The position numbers and the translations under genes were made by a program. Positions 17,136 through 23,932 of a DNA stretch of 49,526 nucleotides are shown here, piece after piece (the stretch's first letter is position 1; each line of letters begins with the position of its first letter). The DNA is from Leifsonia sp. 71-9 (GTDB lineage Bacteria; Actinomycetota; Actinomycetes; Actinomycetales; Microbacteriaceae): positions 106,562 through 156,087 of the forward strand of contig NZ_MKVJ01000021.1 of NCBI RefSeq assembly GCF_001898805.1, read 5' to 3'. A model generated the notes under the pieces. The model saw only the letters and a list, made by a program, of their open reading frames with translations. It searched no databases and was not told where the DNA came from.

Positions 17136-18350
17136 ATGGCAGACGACCCCCGCCCGTTTGGGCTGGTTCATGGGCGCATCTACGTCAGTGTCGGCGACAC
17201 GGTGGATGCGGGGCGCGCACCGGATCAGGTGGGTACGAACGGTACCGCGATCTTCTCCGCGAACGTGGAGCGTGTCATTACGACCACTGTCGGTGCTGAA
17301 CAGATTTCGTTGCCGCAGAAGATCACCGCCCAGGTGGTCAACGGTGCCCTGCAGTGGCTCGGTACGGATGATGTGCCCCTGACGGCGAACCTCGACTCTG
17401 CGGGGAACTCGCTGGGGTGGCAGTGGCGTGTCGACTGGGCGCTCACCTACACCGACCCGACAACGAACAGCCCGCAGCGGGTGACGTTGACGGGGTGGGC
17501 GTTCGACGTGAAGGTGTACAACGCTGCCGCCCCGCTCGTGGCTGGTGTGAACCCGACGCTCACGCAGATCACCACGCAGGCGCCGGTGAATGTGGCCTCG
17601 TCCGCGCTGCTGGCGAAGGGCGATCCGGGATCGCCGATGGAACTCACTATTGGCACAGTGTCGACCACCACGGATCCTGCTGCCGCGGCAGTAACGATCA
17701 CACCCACTTCGGACCCGCTGAAGAAGGCTCTCAACTTCGTCATCCCGGTGGGGGCCGGTGGCGGTGGCGGTGGTGGCACGGGCACCGTGTCGAAGGTCAA
17801 CGGTGTCTCACCGGATGGTTCTGGGGCGCTGGTTCTTTCACCGGCGAACATCGGTGCCGCTGCGGCAGTGGATGTTCAGACCGCTCAGGCGACCGCGTCG
17901 AACGCGTTGCAGGCAGCATCGAGTGCACAGTCTGCGGCGAACGCTGCCCAGACGACGGCGAACGCGGCACAGTCGGGGCTGGCGTCGAAGGCTGATGCCG
18001 GGTCGATTCTCGGCCTGGCGCCGATCAACTCGCCCACATTCGCCGGTGACCCGAAAGCACCGACCCCTGCAACCACCGACAACGACACGTCTCTCGCAAC
18101 GACAGCGTTTGTTCGGGCTGCGATCACCCAGTACGCCCCCACGGCGTCGTCGAGTTCGAGCGTGGTCGACCTGGCATGGGATCCGACCACTCAGGCGTGG
18201 GTGTCTGGGACGGGGGCTGTTGTGACGAGTCGTCCGAACGCGAAGATCGTTCGTCTGAACGGCACCACGGATGCGGGTGCAACACGTCCTGGGTGGATGG
18301 CGACGGGTGACCAGATCATCCCTCACCCCGATTCCCCGTTGGCCGGCTGA
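17136..18350 (+). CDS. Tail fibre protein
   Basis: 404 aa. The N-terminal 170 residues form a beta-rich attachment domain. Residues about 205-216 are a run of Gly (AGGGGGGGTG) acting as a hinge. Then comes the motif VSKVNGVSPDGSGALVLSPANIGA and an Ala-rich coiled coil (AASSAQSAANAAQTTANAAQ) that would trimerise. The classic fibre motif follows: INSPTFAGDPKAPTPATTDN then TSLATTAFVRAAI. The last 70 residues are the tip. This is good evidence for a receptor-binding fibre. The following gene overlaps the stop (TGATG). Confidence 0.85.
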   Translation: MADDPRPFGLVHGRIYVSVGDTVDAGRAPDQVGTNGTAIFSANVERVITTTVGAEQISLPQKITAQVVNGALQWLGTDDVPLTANLDSAGNSLGWQWRVDWALTYTDPTTNSPQRVTLTGWAFDVKVYNAAAPLVAGVNPTLTQITTQAPVNVASSALLAKGDPGSPMELTIGTVSTTTDPAAAAVTITPTSDPLKKALNFVIPVGAGGGGGGGTGTVSKVNGVSPDGSGALVLSPANIGAAAAVDVQTAQATASNALQAASSAQSAANAAQTTANAAQSGLASKADAGSILGLAPINSPTFAGDPKAPTPATTDNDTSLATTAFVRAAITQYAPTASSSSSVVDLAWDPTTQAWVSGTGAVVTSRPNAKIVRLNGTTDAGATRPGWMATGDQIIPHPDSPLAG

Positions 18351-19456
18351 TGGGTGGACGCACGGTTCTCCGGGTGCTCACCGCTCCGGGAGTGTTACGG
18401 GGCAAGAGTCTCCCGGATGTGACGTTCGGTGGGTCGCAAACCTACCCGGTGGCGACGACTCGGATCTCCACCCTTCCGGGGTATCCGTCGCTGCGGTCGG
18501 TGATCAACGCCCTGTCCACGGATACGGTTATCGACCTCGAGGGCGGCACCTTCCAGGACAGCGACTTCTCCATGGGTGGGAACGTCTACACCTACTTCGG
18601 TGGCAAGCTCATCGGGCTGGTTAACGGGTCGACCGCTCAGAAGCCCAACTCGTCGACCCATGCGGCTGCGGTGAATGCTCAGGTAGCGGCGAACAGTGGA
18701 ACGGTGCAGGAGACGTTTCTTCGCCTGGGCCGTGGCATCGTCCAGACGACGCAGGCGTACGTCGCCGACCTCACGCTGATCGCGACTGCGCAGGGTCACA
18801 TCTACAACGGCATCAACATCTACTGGTGCACGGACGCACTGATCGAACGCCTCACGGTGAAGGGCTACCCGGGCTCCGCTTCGTACCCGCCCGGTGAGAC
18901 GTTCCAATTCAACAACTTCCACTCGATCCGCACCGTCGTGAAGGACTCCCTGTTCGACGGTATCGGCGTCACGGCGTCGAACACCGGCAACAACTCGTCG
19001 GTGACGATGACCTACATCCGCTGCCAGTTCCTGAACACGGGCTCTGGTCACGGCGTCGCTCACTACCTCTCGTCCGACCCGACGTACATCGACTGCCTGT
19101 TCTCGGGCAACGCGAAGTCAGGGGCGAACTTCGAGAAGGTCACCGGGACCATCACGATGGTCAACCCGACGTTCCACGCGAATCAGGTCAACATGATCGT
19201 CGATACGGACGGCCCCAGCGCCGTCGTGAACATCTACGACCCTGTCTGGGACGGCATGGACACAGGCACGAAGTTCAAGATCCTCCGCCACAACACCTAC
19301 AACTACCCACCCCCGGCCGTGGACGCGAACAAGCAGCTCGTGTCCGGCTTCCACATCTTCCGTGGCGGGACATGGTCGGGCGGAGAGCACGGCGCCGGCA
19401 CGTACGTCGGCGGCACCGAAACCACATCGACCGACCTCCAAGTCGTCACCAACTAG
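18350..19456 (+). CDS. Tail spike, right-handed beta-helix
   Basis: 368 aa. After a short N-terminus the sequence has the spacing of pectate-lyase-like parallel beta-helix coils: YVADLTLIATAQGHIYNG, INIYWCTDALIERLTVKG, SIRTVVKDSLFDGIGVTAS, SVTMTYIRCQFLNTGSG, PTYIDCLFSGNAKSGANF, TITMVNPTFHANQVNMIVD. Such domains bind or cut cell-surface polysaccharide. No catalytic triad can be named from sequence alone. It sits between fibre and lectin-like genes in the post-lysis tail block. Confidence 0.8.
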   Translation: MGGRTVLRVLTAPGVLRGKSLPDVTFGGSQTYPVATTRISTLPGYPSLRSVINALSTDTVIDLEGGTFQDSDFSMGGNVYTYFGGKLIGLVNGSTAQKPNSSTHAAAVNAQVAANSGTVQETFLRLGRGIVQTTQAYVADLTLIATAQGHIYNGINIYWCTDALIERLTVKGYPGSASYPPGETFQFNNFHSIRTVVKDSLFDGIGVTASNTGNNSSVTMTYIRCQFLNTGSGHGVAHYLSSDPTYIDCLFSGNAKSGANFEKVTGTITMVNPTFHANQVNMIVDTDGPSAVVNIYDPVWDGMDTGTKFKILRHNTYNYPPPAVDANKQLVSGFHIFRGGTWSGGEHGAGTYVGGTETTSTDLQVVTN

Positions 19457-19465
19457 GAGCAACCC

Positions 19466-20389
19466 ATGGCAACCCGATACGTTCAGAGCTTCGAGAGCGG
19501 TGGAGCCGTCGGCTCGCCCGTGACGACGATCAACCCTTCCGGCGACAAGCCCTTCTCCGCGAATCCCCAGGGCACGGTCGTCGTCGACAACACCCATGTC
19601 GCCCACGGCTCCAAGAGCGGGAAGTTCTCTCCCACGGCAGGTGCAACATGCTCGGCGCGCTGGACGGGCCTGAACGTTCCTGTCGGCTCGACCTTCGGCG
19701 TCAGCGGCTACGGATGGTACGACGCGATCTCGGCCTCCGAGACGTACATCTGGCGTCTCAACGACACGGCCGGCGCTCTCATGTGCATGATCGAGATGTC
19801 CAACACCGGCAAGTTTCGCCTCATCGACAAGAACGGCACCACCACGCCGCTCTTCAACAGCGGCCTCAACCTCCCGACAGGGCAGGAGATCCGCTACGAG
19901 GTCTTCGGAACCATCGGGGCCTCGGCCCCGCTCAAGTGCGCCCTTTTCGCCGGTGACTCACTCACCCCGTTGGCCGGCTACAGCACGAGCGTCAGCAACG
20001 CCAACCTCGGCACGACGGCAGGCGACGTGTCCCTCTTCGGCAAGGGCGACACGGGCTCCTACGCGACCCCGTTCTGGCAGGACAGCCTGCAATTCGAGGT
20101 CGGCGGCGCCGACTTCATCGGCCCGTGGGTCTCCCAGCTCGCCACCCCCGCCCTCTCGCTCGAGAACAGCATCAACCCGACCACCGCGGGCGGGTCCGAC
20201 GGGCAGGCGACCGTCTCCTGGGCGGCCGTGCCCGGCGCCGGTTCGTACAACGCCTACAAGAGCACCCTGGCGAGCCCCACGGACGCCCAGCTCGCGGCCG
20301 GCCTCGTCCAGGCGGGCGTCACGTCGCCCTTCACCTTCACGGGCCTCAAGGCGGGCGGCACGACGGTCGCCATCCAGGCGGAGCCGTAG
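19466..20389 (+). CDS. Tail-associated adhesin: lectin-like plus FnIII-like domains
   Basis: 307 aa, RBS TAGGAGCAA. Residues 1-220 look like a concanavalin/LamG-type jelly roll: GTVVVDNTHVAHGSKSGKF, TFGVSGYGWYD, then YIWRLNDTAGALMCMIEM and QDSLQFEVGGADFIGPW. Residues about 225-307 form an FnIII-like domain (ATVSWAAVPGAGSYNAYKST and GLKAGGTTVAIQAEP). The combination suggests binding to glycans on the host wall. Codon use in the 3' third is strongly GC-ending, unlike earlier phage genes, which hints at a separately acquired domain. Confidence 0.65.
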   Translation: MATRYVQSFESGGAVGSPVTTINPSGDKPFSANPQGTVVVDNTHVAHGSKSGKFSPTAGATCSARWTGLNVPVGSTFGVSGYGWYDAISASETYIWRLNDTAGALMCMIEMSNTGKFRLIDKNGTTTPLFNSGLNLPTGQEIRYEVFGTIGASAPLKCALFAGDSLTPLAGYSTSVSNANLGTTAGDVSLFGKGDTGSYATPFWQDSLQFEVGGADFIGPWVSQLATPALSLENSINPTTAGGSDGQATVSWAAVPGAGSYNAYKSTLASPTDAQLAAGLVQAGVTSPFTFTGLKAGGTTVAIQAEP

Positions 20390-20392
20390 GCC

Positions 20393-20764
20393 ATGGTCTA
20401 CACAGCCTCGGCGATGGGCCAAGCCTCCGTGACCCTGTCGGACCCTAGCGCTGCGCTCCTGAGTGCGTCGTTCATGGGAACCATCGGAGTGACGCTGGCT
20501 GATCCGGCCGCAGCCGTTATCGGTGCGTCACCAATGGGTCGAGCCGCCGTAACCCTGTCCGATCCCACGGCCCCATCCATCGCGGCGTCGCCCATGGGGA
20601 GACTCGCAGTGACACTGGTCGACCCGATCAGCGCATCGCCTTCGCCCATGGGCAAGCTAACAATCGGCCTCACCGACCCGCACAAACCAATCGGTGTCCT
20701 GATGGCGAACGGGACGATCAAGTTCTCTCCGATCCTCACATGGGATGGGACCAAACTCAGATGA
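20393..20764 (+). CDS. Tandem-repeat protein at the end of the tail operon
   Basis: 123 aa made almost wholly of about five copies of a 20-residue unit (consensus ASPMGRAAVTLSDPTA plus four variable residues), then a short unique end, MANGTIKFSPILTWDGTKLR. Each unit ends in DP and starts with an S-x-MG turn, as in a beta solenoid or stalk. It is the last gene before the terminator, three bases after the adhesin gene, and is therefore probably a tail tip or virion surface part. I do not recognise a family. Confidence 0.65.
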   Translation: MVYTASAMGQASVTLSDPSAALLSASFMGTIGVTLADPAAAVIGASPMGRAAVTLSDPTAPSIAASPMGRLAVTLVDPISASPSPMGKLTIGLTDPHKPIGVLMANGTIKFSPILTWDGTKLR

Positions 20765-21953
20765 TCACACTGGCCCCCTCGGGTCTGCCTTCGGGCAGGT
20801 CCGAGGGGGTCTTTCGTGCATTCAGGGCATGCCCGACATGACGGGACAGGGCGATGGATGGGCGTTCCACGACCCGGTAGAACCCCTCTGCCGCGAGAAG
20901 AACCACCGGGATGGTCACGGCGGCGATCAGTAGCCATGACCACCCGTCTGCACCGACGAGAAGGGCTGTGGCGACCAGGATCGGTTCGTGGATGAGGTAC
21001 AGGCTGAACGACCGTGAGCCTGCCCACTGGACCGGGCGGGCCTCGAGCGGCCGGCGTGCGGGACTGGTGAACGCGAGGACGATGATCATCGTTACACCGG
21101 TGAGGCTGAGCAGGTAGGCGAACGCTTGCGGGACACCGTATCCGGGTGGGGTGATCATGCTTGGGGAGATGGTGAGGAGCAGGGCGCCGATGATGAGCGG
21201 CCACCATGTGCGCACCCGTGATGCTGCAGTGGTGAGGCGTTCATGGTTGAACGCGATCAGCATGCCGATTCCGAATACGGGGAGGTACTGCAACAGGTCG
21301 GCGGTGAGCCACGCGACGGGGAGAGCGTGGCGCACGTTGTCGAAGCGGGAGAGCACAGAGATGACCATCAGGGTCGGGATCGCCGCCCACCACCACCGGT
21401 CGGCCCGCAACCAGCGGATGAGGAGGAACATGACCGGCATGAGGAGAGAGAACCAGACCTCCCAGGTGAGGGACCACAGAGGGCTGTTGAGGTTCGATGT
21501 GCCGAACAGCAGGACGGCGTCGTGGATGAACGACCCTAAGGTGGGGGCGTGGTGAGATCCCAACCAGCCCTGCCCAGGTTGCCGGGGCACCAGGACAGCG
21601 AGGCCCAAGGCGACGATCAGAGACGACCAGACCGGGATGTAGAGGCGAATGATGCGGCGCCCGTAGTAGGCGAGCGTGGACCGGCCGGTGGGTGGCTTGT
21701 GGAGGAAGGGGAGGGTGAGCACGAACCCGGAGAGGACGAAGAACACCAGGACGGCTTCATGGCCGGCGAGGAGCAACCTCAAGGGTGTAGCGTACAGCCA
21801 CCATTCCGGGGTGAACAGGGTGGGGTTGGTCTTGTCGACGTAGATCGTTGACATGGCGGGGACGATGAGGAGTGCGTGGTAGCCGACGACGATGACGGCT
21901 GCTACACCTCGGAGCCCGTCGAGAGACTGAAACCGTTGGTGAGGGGTGCTCAT
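20757..21953 (-). CDS. Membrane acyltransferase (acyltransferase 3 / OafA-like), prophage cargo
   Basis: 398 aa with about ten membrane helices. The N-terminus has the family signature SLDGLRGVAAVIVVGYH, with conserved Arg15 and likely catalytic His26; FFVLSGFVLT and YGRRIIRLYIPVW are also typical. Members transfer acetyl or other acyl groups to sugars or peptidoglycan at the cell surface. A gene of this type between tail genes and the attachment end of a prophage suggests lysogenic conversion: changing the surface glycan so that related phages no longer adsorb. Its last 15 codons run through the late-operon terminator, giving the C-terminus LPEGRPEGASVII. Transcription runs against the tail genes. 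Confidence 0.85.
   Translation of the reverse strand: MSTPHQRFQSLDGLRGVAAVIVVGYHALLIVPAMSTIYVDKTNPTLFTPEWWLYATPLRLLLAGHEAVLVFFVLSGFVLTLPFLHKPPTGRSTLAYYGRRIIRLYIPVWSSLIVALGLAVLVPRQPGQGWLGSHHAPTLGSFIHDAVLLFGTSNLNSPLWSLTWEVWFSLLMPVMFLLIRWLRADRWWWAAIPTLMVISVLSRFDNVRHALPVAWLTADLLQYLPVFGIGMLIAFNHERLTTAASRVRTWWPLIIGALLLTISPSMITPPGYGVPQAFAYLLSLTGVTMIIVLAFTSPARRPLEARPVQWAGSRSFSLYLIHEPILVATALLVGADGWSWLLIAAVTIPVVLLAAEGFYRVVERPSIALSRHVGHALNARKTPSDLPEGRPEGASVII
20774..20817 (+). terminator. Terminator of the prophage late operon
   Basis: A 16-bp stem with two G-T pairs: 20774-20789 (CCCCCTCGGGTCTGCC) and 20794-20809, joined by a TTCG tetraloop and followed by TCTTTCGT. This is the strongest intrinsic terminator in the phage part. 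It lies inside the 3' end of the acyltransferase gene of the other strand. Confidence 0.88.
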
Positions 21954-22036
21954 GTTTCGTGAGGATACCTACACGGTCTGCCCCCTGACCTCACCCCAAT
22001 CCGGGTGTCAAGCGGACTTGAACCGTCGCCCTGAAC

Positions 22037-22104
22037 ATGCAAGCGAAACGCGATTCACTTGCATCGGGGTGGATCATCATGGTGATCATCATGATGATGA
22101 CCCC
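22037..22104. repeat. Inverted repeats in the 22.0-22.1 kb intergenic region
   Basis: Between two - strand genes there are ATGCAAG (22037-22043) with CTTGCAT (22058-22064), spacer 14, and a 12-bp perfect palindrome TCATCATGATGA (in 22086-22100) within a run of CAT/GAT triplets. They may be an operator for the acyltransferase gene or a terminator of the gene to the right. No decision is possible by eye. Confidence 0.5.
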
Positions 22105-22478
22105 TGACGGTGTTCGCGCCAGAACTTCACGAGCTCGCCGGCGGGTGGTTTCGCTGCAGCCATCACACTGTTGTCCGTCCGCCGCGCAGCCATGTGATGC
22201 CGCCACTCCTCGAACGCGATCCGGTAGTCCCACCCCAACTGACACGCCTGATCGAACGATCGCACCCACCCGATCAGCTCCCTGGCCTCGCTCGTGGGCG
22301 CATACGTGACAACCCGGAACCATTCCTCGGGCCGGTTCGGATCACCCTTCAGGAACCGCCTCACGACCGCGTACGGCACCTGAGACTCCGACACCCGCAG
22401 CAACCACTCGGTCGGGCGCGCGTAGGAGGTAGGGGACCAGTCAGACACCAGGACAGGATAGGTCCCCACCCCCGACAC
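22089..22478 (-). CDS. Hypothetical phage protein
   Basis: 129 aa from a GTG; a second GTG ten codons further in (VSDWSPTSY) is also possible, and neither has a clear RBS. The sequence is soluble and Trp/Arg-rich with helical stretches (SESQVPYAVVRRFLKGD, VRSFDQACQLGWDYRIAFEE, GELVKFWREHRQG). It ends in a Gly-Ser-Ser-Ser tail made from the CAT-triplet run. I do not recognise it. It belongs to the small-gene block near the attachment end. Confidence 0.6.
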   Translation of the reverse strand: MSGVGTYPVLVSDWSPTSYARPTEWLLRVSESQVPYAVVRRFLKGDPNRPEEWFRVVTYAPTSEARELIGWVRSFDQACQLGWDYRIAFEEWRHHMAARRTDNSVMAAAKPPAGELVKFWREHRQGSSS

Positions 22479-22483
22479 GAGAA

Positions 22484-22511
22484 CACCCCCGAAGCCGTAG
22501 CTACGGGGGTG
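22484..22511 (-). terminator. Hairpin between the hypothetical and HTH genes
   Basis: CACCCCCG (22484-22491) pairs with CGGGGGTG (22504-22511); a 12-bp palindrome CCGTAGCTACGG (22495-22506) overlaps it, so two alternative folds exist. It lies 38 bases after the stop of the HTH gene and probably ends its transcript. Confidence 0.6.
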
Positions 22512-22548
22512 CGATTCTCATTTGCGGATGAGGTTGGGTGTGGTGATG

Positions 22549-23046
22549 CTAGGCGATCGCCTTCTTCGGGCGGCCACCGCTGGTGTTGCGGGTTTCAAGC
22601 CACCGGGCGACAGCGTGCCGTCCCATCAGCGGGCCCTGAGCGGTCTCTATGACCGGTTTGGGGAACCCGCTGATGGATGCGAACTGCCGCGCCCGCTGAC
22701 GAGAGACACCAGCCATGTCAGCGATCTCCGCGTAACCGACGACCTCCGGGAAGAGAGGGCGTGCAAGCTCAGCATCGACTGCGGACTCGGAAAGAACCTC
22801 AATCCCGGTCACACTGATCGAACCAAGGATCGGTTCGGCTGCAGATGTGACGAGACGGGTTGCTTCCGCGGCTGCGTCCAAAGGCGTCGCAGCCTCAACG
22901 GAGAGGGTGACAGACCCTCCCGAGAGGTCGCGCTCGACACTCATCGCGGCGCCGTGGGTGAGCAGCGCCTCGATGGTGTCGAAGGCCGCGTCTTCGGTGA
23001 ACGGGTGGGCGCTCATGAATGCGACGCTGGCCTGCCAGTTAGTCAT
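22549..23046 (-). CDS. DNA-binding HTH protein (AlpA/MerR-type C-terminal helix-turn-helix)
   Basis: 165 aa from MTNWQASVAFMSAHPFT (RBS GGAAGGAAA), chosen over a start nine codons upstream without a site. The first 100 residues form an unrecognised domain. The C-terminal 65 hold a winged HTH of the AlpA/excisionase kind: VVGYAEIADMAGVSRQRARQ, then FASISGFPKPV, and GRHAVARWLETRN as last helix, with a basic tail GGRPKKAIA. Proteins like this control excision or late phage genes or read an operator near the attachment site. Which applies here is unknown. Confidence 0.75.
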   Translation of the reverse strand: MTNWQASVAFMSAHPFTEDAAFDTIEALLTHGAAMSVERDLSGGSVTLSVEAATPLDAAAEATRLVTSAAEPILGSISVTGIEVLSESAVDAELARPLFPEVVGYAEIADMAGVSRQRARQFASISGFPKPVIETAQGPLMGRHAVARWLETRNTSGGRPKKAIA

Positions 23047-23126
23047 AAGGGGCATTTCCTTCCTGATCTCCAATTTGATGGTTGCAATTTTCGGAGGATG
23101 TTCGCCAAGGCATGTGTGTTAGGTTT

Positions 23127-23160
23127 GGGGGAAAGCTGGTCTGCAAACTTGCTTTCCCCC
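23127..23160 (-). terminator. Hairpin after the HicA-like gene
   Basis: GGGGGAAAGC (23127-23136) and GCTTTCCCCC (23151-23160) form a perfect 10-bp stem; flanking TGTTAGGTTT and GCACCCAACA extend it imperfectly. It lies 19 bases beyond the stop of the - strand gene to its right. Confidence 0.65.
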
Positions 23161-23178
23161 GCACCCAACAGCATCCGC

Positions 23179-23433
23179 TTACTGGTTGTATCCGCGCTGC
23201 CTCAGCAGCGAGAGGGTATTCGCATACCATCTGTGGTCGGACGAGGTCTTATGGATCAAGACCCCCGACAGGGACTCATCGGGTGGATAGCACATCCAGC
23301 CTTTTTTGACGGTAGCGATCCGCCATCCCTGATCTGCCAGCTTGTCGAGAAGCGGCTTGATGCGCTTATCGATAGGGCGAACCTCCTCTGTGTAGTTGTT
23401 TGACGAGGCGGTTGCCTTGTCGATGACAAGCAT
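23179..23433 (-). CDS. Small HicA-fold-like protein
   Basis: 84 aa, start MLVIDKATASSNNYTEEV (GGGAA lies 12 bases upstream, a weak site). The rest follows the double-stranded-RNA-binding-like fold of HicA-type proteins: IKPLLDKLADQGWRIATVKKG, then YPPDESLSGVLIHKTSSDHR and YANTLSLLRQRGY. The usual catalytic His of HicA (in a GH motif) is Trp here (KKGWMCYPP), and no hicB antitoxin gene is adjacent. So it is unlikely to be a standard toxin; RNA binding or a regulatory role is possible. Confidence 0.6.
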   Translation of the reverse strand: MLVIDKATASSNNYTEEVRPIDKRIKPLLDKLADQGWRIATVKKGWMCYPPDESLSGVLIHKTSSDHRWYANTLSLLRQRGYNQ

Positions 23434-23514
23434 AACACAACTATTCCCATCGACAACAGAACCGTCACGACCCTGATGCCCTGTACCCCAGTCCACCCCA
23501 TTGCAGGGGAAGGG

Positions 23515-23694
23515 CTACTGCTCATCACCTCGCACGAGGACGAAGCTCACCGGGCCAATAACCTGGGCTCGAATGACCTGCTTGATCTGCCAGCCGAGGC
23601 GTGACCACTTGTTGAGCTCTGCGGTGATGTTCTCGTCTACGCGGTCGCTCTTATTGCCAGGGTGATACGTGACGAACCTGTACTCGACAGCCAT
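23515..23694 (-). CDS. 59-aa DUF4177-like protein
   Basis: A short frame reading MAVEYRFVTYHPGNKSDR, later NITAELNKWSRLGWQIKQVI, ending FVLVRGDEQ. The layout (strand YRFV, helix with LN, then LGW and two strands) is that of DUF4177-type small proteins common in phages and accessory regions. A possible -10 (TAGTCT) lies 9 bases before the ATG, so a very short leader or leaderless mRNA is likely. It is 81 bases upstream of the HicA-like gene on the same strand. Function unknown. Confidence 0.55.
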   Translation of the reverse strand: MAVEYRFVTYHPGNKSDRVDENITAELNKWSRLGWQIKQVIRAQVIGPVSFVLVRGDEQ

Positions 23695-23820
23695 GCGATC
23701 GAGACTAGGCCCATGCGCAGTTTATTGGCGGTTTTGACGCGTGAATCCCCGTGAACTGCGGTGATGAAACGGCCAAGGATCTGCGCATCAAAGCCCCGGT
23801 CAGCCCGAGTATCGATGATG

Positions 23821-23883
23821 ACGAGTGATGATGCGTGAATCAGGCTTGTTGAAGCTGAAGTTCTACCATTGAACTACACTCGC
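23821..23883 (-). tRNA. Degenerate tRNA-Gly-like element, probable attachment site
   Basis: Read on the - strand, the first 33 bases match bacterial tRNA-Gly closely: GCGAGTG acceptor, TA, GTTC-AATGGTA-GAAC D arm, TCAGC and TTC of the anticodon loop. The 3' half departs: the anticodon stem continues as AACAAGCCTGA, and the T arm (normally about 17 bases with GGTTCGA) is replaced by a few bases. The end CACTCGT still pairs with the acceptor (terminal G-U). The total of 63 bases is too short for a normal tRNA. It marks the border of phage and host genes, so I read it as an attachment-site hybrid or a tRNA-Gly remnant, not a working tRNA. Confidence 0.55.
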
Positions 23884-23894
23884 GTGGCCCTCGA

Positions 23895-23928
23895 TCCCAG
23901 TGATCCACTGGGAGGCGGGACTGCCGCC
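23895..23928 (-). terminator. Two hairpins after the DUF4037 gene
   Basis: TCCCAGTG (23895-23902) with CACTGGGA (23906-23913), and GGCGG (23914-23918) with CCGCC (23924-23928), directly follow the - strand stop codon at 23933. They would end the TetR/DUF4037 transcript before the tRNA-like element. Confidence 0.65.
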
Positions 23929-23932
23929 CAGA

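Noticed and set aside
22001-22064. Second tRNA or attachment site on the - strand (GGTTCAAGTCC, a T-arm-like stretch at 22014-22024)
   Set aside because: Only the T-loop-like part is good; flanking bases do not form acceptor, D or anticodon arms.
23179-23433. HicAB toxin-antitoxin system
   Set aside because: No HicB-like gene is present and the catalytic His is missing.
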